Of a stretch of 64,000 nucleotides of DNA, positions 53,593 to 64,000 are shown piece after piece. The stretch covers positions 36,795,275-36,859,274 of the forward strand of contig OZ020308.1 of NCBI GenBank assembly GCA_963971305.1, in the 5' to 3' direction. How positions within the stretch are numbered: the first letter of the stretch is position 1; each line of letters starts with the position of its first letter. Source of the stretch: Arcuatula senhousia (lineage: Eukaryota; Mollusca; Bivalvia; Mytilida; Mytilidae). The position numbers and the translations under genes were made by a program. The notes beneath the pieces were generated by a model that searched no databases, was not told the origin of the DNA, and worked only from the letters and a program-made list of their open reading frames with translations.

Positions 53593-56500
53593 GAGTCTGT
53601 TCATGAGAAAACCATGCAAAAATGGAAATTTTGTTCAGTAGCAACGTTTTTAATTATGTAAAAGGTATATTGCAACTGAAAGACCATCTTATAAGACTTA
53701 TTCAGGCAAATTCATTTTTTCGAAAAATTCAAGATGGCCGCCCTACAGGCCTCAATAGATATATATAGCTTTCATCTGATTTATCGCTTATTTCAATCAA
53801 ATTTTATTTGAAAATTTGACATTTTTATTGTGATTTTTTCAGTCTACGTAGAAGGAATTAAAATTGTATCAATGTTTTTTTGAAAAAGTGATGTTTGGTC
53901 TTTCAAATACAGTGCAATTTTCGTAATTCATAATTTTGATTTCTCTGGTACCTTTAGGTAGGACTTGGGCAGTATTCCAGCGGTACGTCTAAACACCACA
54001 CAGGACACCTTAGTGCACTAAGGACCTAAATGTGCACTAAGGACATGATGCTTTAGTTTTAGGCCATTCAAAATAATGTTAAAGGATTCGGAATGTTAAA
54101 AATAACATATTTCTAAAGTTTTGTAAAAATATCTTAAATCGTATTTGAGTTATATTGCATTTAAAATAAATCCTTTGATGTGTCCAGGATTTACCGCTAA
54201 CTAATTGACAATATACAGATATAGATCATGGATAGTTATCGACGAATTTCAAAGTCAATAAACAAAGACGCGCATTCTAATTTACATGTCTTATATGGCA
54301 TCGTTGAATGAATAAACTTCATAAAAATGAATGAAATAAATTGCGTTGCTTGAAGCTTTTAAAAATAGAAAAAAACGCAATAAAGAATGACTTTCACACT
54401 CATTCTCACAAAGTTAAAACAAAGTTATAAAAAGACTTTCGATTTTCATAATTGTGAAAGTTTATTTTTCACTTTCTTGTTTTGCTAAATTAGGAAAACT
54501 TAAATTCCATAAAAGGCTGAACATAGCAAGACAGGCAAGGCAGAAAAACATAAAGAATAATAATAAAATAAGAAAATTAATGTCGAACCCTAGAAATATG
54601 AAAAAAACAAGTTCCCTTCAAGAAAAAAATTGGAATTGAAACCAATTAGAAATATTCATTGATAGGTGTCTAAAGCTCATAAAACGTAAATTTAACAACT
54701 TACAATTGAACTTTAAAATAAATCTAAAAATTGTTTCTACAATTAAAGGGTTTCTTTATTTTTTAAATTACAAATACATTGATTTTAATAATGAACGGAA
54801 TTCAAATTCGAATGTTTCATTTTTTAAGAAGGGGGATTTTCGTTTGTAACGCCACTTTGACGTCTTTTTTTGCCACAACAACTTATTTGCGCTCGTTCAT
54901 CATTTGCACTATACTTTTGGGGACTAATTTAAAATGTTTCTCAATGTGCTTTTAAAGCCTTTCTTGAAGTGTTAATTTGGTTTTTAGTTATAATTTATTT
55001 TGAAGGAAGGGTTCCTCATAAAATACTTTTTCAAACTGTATATTAACCTTGATATTCAGGTACATGTAAATAAGCTCCGAAAACTGGCGCATATCAAACT
55101 TCTAAAACTAAAACATGTATAGATCGATTTATACCTCCCATAATATGTTATTGGCACAATTGGACGCTACGGAGCCTAAAATGGTTGTTAGTCTAAATAT
55201 AGCAAGGAATTTCACGAATGGAATAAAAACTAGTTGAGAAAATAAAAATGCACGGAAAAAGTCACTGAAACAAATTATGGAAGTTATAGAAAAAAGTAAG
55301 AAGAAGACTGCAAAATCACAAACATTAAACTTTAAGAGTTTAATAGCAAAATCAACTAAAATTGGTGTCGTGGGTGTTTTCTTTTTATTTTTAAAAAATA
55401 TCATATTTCAAAAAAAGGTTAGATTTACTAAACACAAATGAAAACTGAGCGGAAGTTATGCATATTGTTAACTATATGTTTAAGTAGCCGTCTCTGTAAG
55501 AATCATGCAAAATGCAAAAATAGTGGCAGATGCATATTTTTGAAAACTGGTTCTTTTTATCAGAATTTGATCTTTATGATGAGAAATGGATGTAAATTAA
55601 AATTTAGCCCAATCGGTTCATTAGTTCTCGTTTAATACACAATACAAATTTGGTTACATTGTGTATGAAAATAAGTACGGGAAAAAGTCCCGCCAATTTT
55701 TTTTCTTAACAAACCAACCCAAAATATCGCTTTAAGTTTCCGACTGATATTTTTGTTGAAATTCAACTAGAATGGCCTACTTTTTCAGAAAATATCAACA
55801 ATTTTCACAGACCTTTCCGAACTTTTGAGTAAAGAGGCCAAGAAAATTGGTTGAGTTGTGTATGAAAAAAGTTCGGGAAATGTTCCCGCCAAAATTTTTA
55901 ATGTTAATTTGCAGATAGTCTAATGGACCAATTTCACTTAAGTTGATATTTTTCGCTAAAGTGGTCCAAGATGAATAACTAGCCAAAAAATTGTTAAAAC
56001 CTGAGATAATAAGTAAATCACCTTTTGCATGATTTTTACTGAGACAGGCTCTTAAAAGCTTATCTTCGTAGCATACTGTGGCACTATCTGAGATGAAATA
56101 TTATGCATCATCAATATTGCCGAGAAAACTGTGTTGAATATTTTTGTGAAGGACAGACAGACAAACAAGGATAATATGGTATCTTTAATCTAAAGCATAT
56201 GAAAATTGTTTGTCCTCCGACGAGCGTTTTTATATCCTATTGGAATCAACTCACGTGTTGCTTTGGAGTGACCTATTCCCATGCTAAATTTATTAATTTT
56301 ATAGACTGAAGTTTGTGCTCATGAATCACTGAAATTCTTTGAATCAGTCTTTGAATGAAGATAATGGGTCACTTTTAATTTTTTTGTCCCTAAAGACATA
56401 AAACCGCTCTAAAAAAGTCGCAGAATGCATGGACAGAGTCAAATTTACAGAAAATGTTTTATTAATGAGCCGTTAGCCTAAATTTGTTGAACATTCATTT

Positions 56501-58357
56501 TGTCTTATAACTATATTTTTTAATTTAAATTTATAAAGCTACTATTTACTTCGACTATATTTATTAGAAAAAGTTTTAGCTTAATAATTAAATACTTTTT
56601 TAAAATAAAATGTATGCTTACATCTGGAAAACAACCTTAAACTGTCTTATCTTCAAAATTGTCTAATTATACCTGTAATCAAAATTGGTTATTTGTCGTT
56701 TATTCTATTCTATTTGAATTTTCATGCATGACTTGACGATCCCAGCAGGATGTATCGTCGGCATATCAAAGGATTTTAATTAAAAGCTCTATAATTCTAA
56801 ACCGAATAGAAATATTTTTACAAAAATTTCGAAATATTTTATTTCTAACATTCTGAAACCATTTACATAGTTTCCAATGACATAAAACAAAAGCATCATG
56901 TCCTTAGTGCACATTTTGGGTCCTTAGTGCACTAAGGAGTCCTGTGTGATGTTTAGACGTACCCTTATTCCAGACTGTTCAAAAATGCTGAAATTTGTTA
57001 TTTTTAAGGGCACTTATTGTCCAAGGTAACGCTTTTTTATCCTAATCTTTTAGAAATTCAAAAACAATAACATATCAAGACAAACTTATCAAAAAGCCGA
57101 GCTGGGATTTTACATTTTGACTTAGCCACAGCCCCGGAAAACAATGACATGTTTTGATAATTCTTCATAAAATCTACTTTTTGGAGGATTCAGTTTAAAA
57201 CTCTGAATGTGTTTGCTATGAAACAAAATACATTTAGAACATTTGATACAACAGATGATCACAATACAAGTACCATTTAAGGGTCGAGAAAGACATATAC
57301 TTGTGGATTAAGGGTGAAAAATGGGAATATCTTGTGTATTTTGATGAAATGTACAGAAATGGCCAACTTAAGGAGACTATTTTTCATGAATGAAAGGGTT
57401 GGACTATTAATATGGAATATCTTTCCAAAAGACTGTTATATGGTCTGTACAAAAACATATTTGTAACTTTGCTTTCGGTTATCCCTTACATGTTACCGGT
57501 ACAACATTACAAAAATTGAGATTTGGCCATTTTACCACATGGCTAAAATGGGCTTCAGGGGCCTAATAGTGGCATCTTTTTGAAATAATTAAAAGATGTA
57601 CAGAACAGGAGACTTTATATTATAAAATATTCCCATCTTTCACCCTTAATCCCAAAGTATATGTCTTTCTCGACCCTTAAATGGTACTTGTATTGTGATC
57701 ATCTGTTGTATCAAATGTTCTAAATGTATTTTGTTTCATAGCAAACACATTCAGAGTTTTAAACTGAATCCTCCAAAAAGTAGATTTTATGAAGAATTAT
57801 CAAAACATGTCATTGTTTTCCGGGGCTGTGGCTAAGTCAAAATGTAAAATCCCAGCTCGGCTTTTTGATAAGTTTGTCTTGATATGTTATTGTTTTTGAA
57901 TTTCTAAAAGATTAGGATAAAAAAGCGTTACCTTGGACAATAAGTGCCCTTAAAAATAACAAATTTTAGCATTTTTGAACAGTCTGGAATACTGCCCAAG
58001 TCCTACCTAAAGGTACCAGAGGAACCAAAATTATGAAGTACGAAAATTGCACTGTATTTAAAAGACAAAACATCACTATTTCAAAAAATATTGTTACAAT
58101 TGTCATTCAATATACGTTAACTAAAAAAAATCACAATGAAAATGTCTTATTTTCATAAAAAAAATATTGAAATCACTGAAAAATCAGATGAATGCTATAT
58201 ATATTTAGGCCTGTAGGGCGGTCATCTTTGATTTTTCGAAGGAAAAAATTTGCCTGAATAAGTCTTATAGGATGGTCTTTCAGTTGCAATATACCTTTTA
58301 CAAAAATGAAAACATTGCTACTGGACGATTTTGCATGGTTTTCTCATGAACATGCTC
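53593..58357. mobile_element. foldback element 1, TTAA-flanked, with inserted transposon
   Basis: Long inverted arms: left 53593-53980 plus 56974-57340, right about 57632-58357, about 750 bp each, around a 290 bp centre. Pairs seen directly include GAAAACCATGCAAAA (53617) with TTTTGCATGGTTTTC (58331), and GGCACTTATTGTCCAAGGTA with its inverse near 57940. TTAA lies at 53589-53592 and 58358-58361. No transposase is seen. A 2985 bp element interrupts the left arm. Confidence 0.85.
53981..56965. mobile_element. 2985 bp TIR element in the left arm, hAT-like
   Basis: Flanked by an 8 bp duplication TATTCCAG (53973-53980 and 56966-56973); the intact right arm shows a single TATTCCAG. Terminal inverted repeats of about 75 bp start GGTACGTCTAAACA and include ACACAGGAC and CCTTAGTGCACTAAGGACC, which is itself a palindrome. 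No open frame inside resembles a transposase, so the element is non-autonomous. An 8 bp target fits hAT or P types. Confidence 0.88.
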
Positions 58358-58361
58358 TTAA

Positions 58362-58717
58362 ACAGTCATTAGAACTGACGGCAGAGGTCTCGTAACTTGC
58401 TATATGTTTATTTGTTGTATTTGATATATTTCATGTTTACATTTAAATATGATATATATATGTTCTGTCACAAACTGTTTTTTGTATGTTTATATGACAA
58501 TAAGTGTCGTCGGGGATAATTGTTTTTTTCTCCGAAAAAAAAATATGTATTTGTTTGTTTGTTTATTAGTTTTAGTTTTCTTGCGTTTTTTTACAACCAG
58601 GACTTTTACAGACGGACACCAAGTGATGGACGGTACATGTAACATAGTGAACCAAGTACAGACCGGCGGACACCAAGTGATGGGCGAGATTTGACAGTGG
58701 CAAATCAAAGGGTTTTC
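58362..58717. other. spacer with GGACACCAAGTGATG repeats
   Basis: At 58609-58682 ACAGACGGACACCAAGTGAT and CGGCGGACACCAAGTGATG flank ACATGTAACATAGTGAACCA, the same small repeat as near 52850. No gene. Confidence 0.6.
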
Positions 58718-58721
58718 TTAA

Positions 58722-61139
58722 CAGCCAATCTGCCAGAAAACCATGCAAAATCCTAAATTTTGTTCCAAACCAATATTTTCATATCAACTTAAGGGATGGT
58801 TTAACAAAAAGACCTTCATGAAAGACTTATTTTGGCAAAATATTTTTTCCGGGAAATTCAAGATGGCCGACCTACAGGGTTCATCAGTGTTCCTGGGTTT
58901 CTTTACAAAATCAGCTTGAATAATTACAAAACCTCATGTATTTCAAAGTTTTTTTTGGTCCATTTATCTCCAAATTATCAAAAATTGAACAGTTAATATT
59001 TAAAGGGTAATACCTTTGCCTTCAAAATAGATGAAAATTTTAAAAATCTTAATAACCATTACCCAGCGTCCCTAGGGGGTGACATGGGCAATTTTCCAAA
59101 TTGTAAAAAAACATCAAAATACTTGAATTTTAGCATTGTTTTATGTCTAAGGCAGGCTCTTTAAATCAAATTCACTCCCATATACTTTAATAACTGGCTT
59201 TAATGTCAATTGTATTAGAAAATAGAGCTCGGCTCATGCTTTATGACATCGCTACAAGTCAGAGAAGTGGGTCAGTCTCACAATTTGGTAGAAAATTTCC
59301 TATTTTTTGACAACATTCGTAAAAACATGCTTGTGTTTAATTTTAAACAAAGTGCATTTTTAATAAGTGTCAAGATATGTTGTTACAACAAAAATTAATG
59401 TAACTGTCTTCGAGTTGCGGAAAAAGTGCAATTCAAGAGTCAAATTGGTATATTTTTCAAGAATAATTGATAAATTGAAGATATTGTCAATTTTAGATGA
59501 TGAAGGCAGACCCATGATAAATCCAGTCAAAAGTTCTGATTATTGATCCAAAAGAATGCTCTTTTGGCTCTTAGAAATAATGTTTTCAAGTATGTTAGCG
59601 GTCATAATTTTCAAGATAGAGGCATCCAAAAATGGCATTTGGTCATTTTCGTCATAGTCACAAAACGTGCTTCTATACTATTTTGGCGACATTTTTTTTA
59701 CAGAAGTTGTTGAATGAATAGTTAACAGTTTGATTATTTCTTCAGTTTGCTCTTGTTTGCACTCAACCAAACAATTTCAAATGAATCTGTCAAAAGGTGC
59801 CTGTTAAATGTTTGTTCAAAATTGGCAAAAAGCATTATATGGCAAAAACATCACGAACCCCCCAAAAAAACTAAGTAAAAAAAAATTGTTTTCTGAAAGG
59901 TATCTGAGACGATGTCTTATAGTTTTAACCACATGAAAAGAAGTGTAAAAAATTGCATTGCCTGGTACACATTTTTTTTCAAAATTTTTTCGGACTTAGT
60001 TTTTTTAAAGGCAGATAGCAATTTCAGCCACATAACACATTTTGTCATTTTTGACAAAATTTATCTAAGTCAAATTTATACAGATTCTTTTCATATTGAT
60101 TGCTGGCATGTAGACATAAGCATACTTTAGAATAAATAAAAACACTTTTCCCTGCATTGAACAACTTTTAAAAAAAAATGCTACCAAATGGGCCCAGGAG
60201 CTCATTTTGGACTATGACGATAATGGCCAAATGCCACTGTTTGAATGCCTTTATCATAGAAATAATGACAGCTTCCATATTTGTAAATATTATTTCTTAG
60301 AGACAAAGCAGCATTCTTTTGGATCAATAATCAGAACGTTTGACTGGATTTATCATGGGTCTGCCTTCATCATCTAAAATTGACAATATCTTCAATTTAT
60401 CAATTATTCTTGAAAAATACACCAATTTGACTCTTGAATTGCACTTTTTCCGCAACTCGAAGACAGTTACATTAATTTTTATTGTAACAACATATCTTGA
60501 CACTTATTAAAAATGCACTCTGTTTAAAATTGAACACAAGCATGTTTTTACAAATGTTGTCAAAAAATAGGAAATTTTCTACCAAATTGTGAGACTGACC
60601 CACTTCTCTGACTTGTTGCAATGTCATAAAGCATGAGCCGAGCTCTATTTTTTAATACAATTGACATTAAAGCCAGTTATTAAAGTATATGGGAGTGAAT
60701 TTGATTTGAAGAGCCTGCCTTAGACATAAAACAATGCTAAAATTCAAGTATTTTGATGTTTTTTTACAATTTGGAAAATTGTCCATGTCACCCCCTAGGG
60801 ACGCTGGGTAATGGTTATTAAGATTTTTAAAATTTTCATCTATTTTGAAGGCAAAGGTATTACCCTTTAAATATTTACTGTTCAATTTTTGATAATTTGA
60901 AGATAAATGGACCAAAAGAAACTTTGAAATACATGGGGTTTTGTAATTATTCAAGCTGATTTTGTTAAGAAACCCAGGAACACTGATGAACCCTGTAGGT
61001 CGGCCATCTTGAATTTCCCGGAAAAAATATTTTGCCAAAATAAGTCTTTCATGAAGGTCTTTTTGTTAAACCATCCCTAAAGTTGATATGAAAATGTTGG
61101 TTTGGAACAAAATTGCATGGTTTTCTCACAGATTGGCTC
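58722..61139. mobile_element. foldback element 2, TTAA-flanked
   Basis: Inverted arms of about 930-945 bp (58722-59665 and 60210-61139) around a 540 bp centre. Ends read AGCCAATCTG and CAGATTGGCT next to TTAA (58718-58721, 61140-61143). The arms are a few percent different. The outermost 150 bp (GAAAACCATGCAAAAT, AAATTCAAGATGGCCGACCT) are related to element 1. It has no transposase. Confidence 0.88.
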
Positions 61140-61143
61140 TTAA

Positions 61144-62587
61144 ACTGTCTATAAAAAAAATATCTTTACAAAACTTTCGGCTTGTGATATTTATTATAAA
61201 ATAAATAGAATGGTATTTAATACTTCCATGCTTTGGTATACACTGTGGAAACTTATCTTTTACGGCTTAGTGCATGTTTGAGGTAGCCCGGCTAAACGGT
61301 ATTTAGACGCACCGACCTATAAATGAAGGGTGCTTAAGCTTTTCCTTTAAAGTGTAATTCATGATTATCCAATGTCTTGCTTGTGTAAAACGTGGGTTCG
61401 TCGTTTTACCCGAAAACATGACATACGAGTATTTTAAATATAATAATATAGTTTGAAGCAAAAACTTAAACATTGAAGTAATTAACTGATGATGTCGTAT
61501 TGTTCAAGAAAACGCATCCTTTACTCAAATAACACCTAATGACCTATTTCAAACTTGAGCATTATAAGATCGAAAGAAGCCGAGATACGCGAGTTGCAGT
61601 ATATGACGAACGAAGGAACAAAATGGATGAAAATTCCATACCGCGACATGTGGTCGTTCGTTAATAAATATACAAACTATTGCCGTATGACGTACATACG
61701 GACACAATTTGATAAATATAATATAAAAAGAAAAATAGTTAATTTAGATCCCGCGATGATATGTACGCGCATTAAGTTCTACTCCTGCCCGTTTGTCCGT
61801 CTATCGGTACGTTGGTATTTATAGTATCATCATGGATTCCTCCCAAGTCGTGTTTTTGAGTCCACGTCCAAGACAAAAACATGACATTATGTAGGATGGA
61901 GCGGGACGTTGACTAAAAAAAACCTGATTTTGGAGGATGCCGTCATGATTTTTCTCATCAATGTAAATGTACATGTGAAAGAAGAGTGGTTCAGTATCAT
62001 AAGTTGTATGTATGTTCTAAGTGACTTGCAGACCTGTACCACCACTATTTTTGTCTCGGGACTGGGTCGATATGAACATGTTTATAAAGAATAGTTTGCA
62101 AGTTTTCGTCATGTATTTTCCGTTCATGAGAATGAATTAATAGGGTGGTTCAGCGTGACCGAACATTACGCTGGGCAAGTGTGTGCCATGAACAAATTCC
62201 TTCTTTATTTTACTACTATTACAGACGAATCGACATTTCCTTTGTTTTTTTTTAAAGAAAATTTAACTAGACTGATGCTGCGTGTCAAGAAAAACTGGTA
62301 AGGAAGATAAAAACGTCATGAACGTAGACATAACAAAGGCAACACAAAGTAGTTAAAGCACGGGTTGTGCTAATCTTTACAAATTATCCACATTTGTTTG
62401 TATTTTTACGGCACGTCCAAAAGAATGGTTTATATCAGTAATCACTAGAAAAATTCCTAGCCATACATGTACACCAAAACGGGCGAAATCAGAGGGCCCA
62501 TTCTAAAAGTGTTCTTTAATTAGTAGATAAATAAATATTTTCCCAAACGTCATGTTTTCGTAACTTTTAATAGAAAATTAAAGCAGG
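61144..62587. other. no gene recognised
   Basis: AT-rich DNA. An 89-codon open frame at 61555-61824 gives no recognisable protein. Nothing else is supported. Confidence 0.4.
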
Positions 62588-62595
62588 GATTAAAT

Positions 62596-63116
62596 TAGCT
62601 ACTCCAAATAATAATTTTAATTGTCAAATTCATTCATGAAAGCAACTTAAAACGATAGGTATCTGCTTCAGAAACAGTAAAATATAATTTTTATTTTAAA
62701 AACTTTTAAATTGCATGGAGTACAGAATTGTTAAAAACTGAAAATTTTCATTTCCTGTGTTTTTTTTTTAATTTCCGGTCAGTCGAAATTTTTCTCCCTT
62801 TCCTCATAATGGATTTAAACTGTATCCCGAAATTAAATAACCTAGAGTTACGTCGCTTTGGCCGTTGTTAGCAATAAAATTTCAGAAAAGTTCTTAAAAA
62901 AAGTAGAAAAATAGCAAAACACAGAAAATTTAATTTGGCGTGCTTCAACGTGCATTCATTAAATAATTTGAAACTTGGTATTTTGACAGAAATTGCACAG
63001 ATAAATAAGAGGGATACCACTTCTCATTTCATCTACGTTATGGTCACCATTAATTTTAGAAGTGAAATATCTACAAAATAACAAATCTCTTAAGGAAATG
63101 TTTTTTTGGAGTAGCT
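62596..63116. mobile_element. 521 bp MITE with TAGCTACTCCAA ends, copy 1
   Basis: Starts TAGCTACTCCAAA and ends TTGGAGTAGCT. Flanks GATTAAAT (62588-62595) and AATTAAAT (63117-63124) match at 7 of 8, a probable 8 bp target duplication. There is no coding capacity. Confidence 0.88.
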
Positions 63117-63167
63117 AATTAAATAAAACTGATTTTGTTTTGTACATCCCTGATTAAAGACATTGTA

Positions 63168-63691
63168 TAGCTACTCCAACCAAAAATTTTAATTGTCAAA
63201 TTCATTCATGAAAGCAACTTTAAACGATAGGTATCTGCTTCAGAAACAGGAAAATATAATTTTTATTTAAAAATTTTAAAAATTGCACGGAGTACAGAAT
63301 TGTTTAAAAAATCAAAATTTTCACTTCCTGTGCTTTTTTTTTTCATTTCCGGTCAGACGAATTTTTTCTCCCTTTCCTCATAATAGATTTAAACTGTATC
63401 CCGAAATTAAATGGCCTAGAGTTACGGCGCTTTGGCTGTTGTTAGCAGTAAAATTTCAGAAAAATTCTTTAAAAAGGAGAAAAAATAGCAAAACACACAA
63501 AATTCAAATTTGGCGTGCATCAACGTGCATTCATCAAATAAATTGAAACTTGGCATTTTGACAGAAATAGCACAGATAAATATGAGGGATACCACTTCTC
63601 ATTTCATCTACATTAGGGTCACCATTAATTTTAGAATTGAAATATCTACAAAATTACAAATCTCTTAATGAAATGTTTTGTTGGAGTAGCT
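63168..63691. mobile_element. MITE with TAGCTACTCCAA ends, copy 2
   Basis: Same orientation and about the same length as copy 1, about 90 percent similar by eye. Flanked by a perfect 8 bp ACATTGTA at 63160-63167 and 63692-63699, which fits hAT-type mobilisation. Confidence 0.92.
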
Positions 63692-63830
63692 ACATTGTAT
63701 CTTTTCATTTTTTTTTCTTTAGATTATATTGTCTTCTTCAAATTTTGTATATTGCCTATCTTATAAAGTACCTTTTTGTTAATTTGACATGTTCAGAGTC
63801 TACCTTTTAGGTAATCGGAAAGAAAGTCAC

Positions 63831-63935
63831 AGGAAAAAAAGTCACAGGAAAAAAGGTCACAGTTTTGATAGGAAAAAAAAGTCACAGGAAAAAAGGTCAC
63901 AAGAAAAAAAGTCACAGGAAATAAAGTCACAATGT
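63831..63935 (+). repeat. GTCACAGGAAAAAAA minisatellite
   Basis: About seven units of GTCACAGGAAAAAAA or GTCACAGGAAAAAAG, one separated by TTTTGATA. Simple local repeat. Confidence 0.9.
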
Positions 63936-64000
63936 ATTTAAAAGTCCATATTGAACTAAGTGTTATTATTTTTATGTTAAAACTATTCTTCTTTATCTTC

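Noticed and set aside
54454..55986. short frames inside the 3 kb TIR element as transposase
   Set aside because: None shows DDE/RNase H-like or hAT dimerisation motifs, and they are on different strands and short.
61555..61824. 89-codon plus-strand protein
   Set aside because: No family resemblance and no splice context that I can support.

Overview
The window looks like intergenic DNA from a bivalve mollusc, most likely a mussel (Mytilidae). It is AT-rich and dominated by transposons, and I find no intact host gene. The organism call rests on the repeat types: SINE-like elements ending in (ACTC)n or (AACT)n, elements with palindromic AGCTCACCTG or TATACGACCGC ends, and a repeat carrying the block GCGCGTTTCGTCTATTC. 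These look familiar from mussel genomes, but that is memory and was not checked by search.

Layout. 1-6378: a SINE end, a RecQ-like helicase pseudogene on the minus strand, one tRNA-headed SINE and empty AT-rich DNA. 6379-10858: a decayed I-type LINE carrying three dated SINE insertions, one nested inside another. 10931-11838 and 19078-20387: inverted copies of an element with hairpin ends. 11896-16435: a 5'-truncated I-type LINE with a nearly intact endonuclease-RT-RNase H ORF2. 21590-29590: an 8 kb Ty3/gypsy-type LTR retrotransposon with almost identical LTRs. 32060-34656 (minus): an OTU-like gene fragment split by a LINE. 35378-36110 and 38328-39280 (minus): LINE remnants, the second with an SGNH-hydrolase domain. 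39281-49625: dispersed and tandem repeats with 165 bp, 357 bp and 11 bp units. 49915-53588: two more LINE remnants. 53593-61139: two large TTAA-flanked foldback elements, the first holding a 3 kb TIR transposon. 62596-63935: a pair of MITEs and a minisatellite.

The most interesting object is the LTR element. Its Gag starts with a helix-hairpin-helix domain. After integrase, the pol frame continues through a PHD finger close to the KDM7/PHF8 type, an acidic linker, a C2H2 zinc finger and a TatD-like metal-dependent nuclease. These lie in one reading frame once a 612 bp insertion and three stop codons are discounted. RT and RNase H are gone, replaced by an inverted piece of the element's own LTR and a second copy of part of gag, itself split by a MITE. 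The two LTRs differ by one substitution and one 3 bp indel, so this damaged form probably moved recently in trans with the damage already in it.

How the parts work together: autonomous LINEs (I-type) and related non-autonomous elements share 5' heads and 3' tail designs, which suggests the SINE-like elements use the LINE machinery. The LTR element would need RT supplied by a full-length relative. No operon-like or host gene cooperation is visible.
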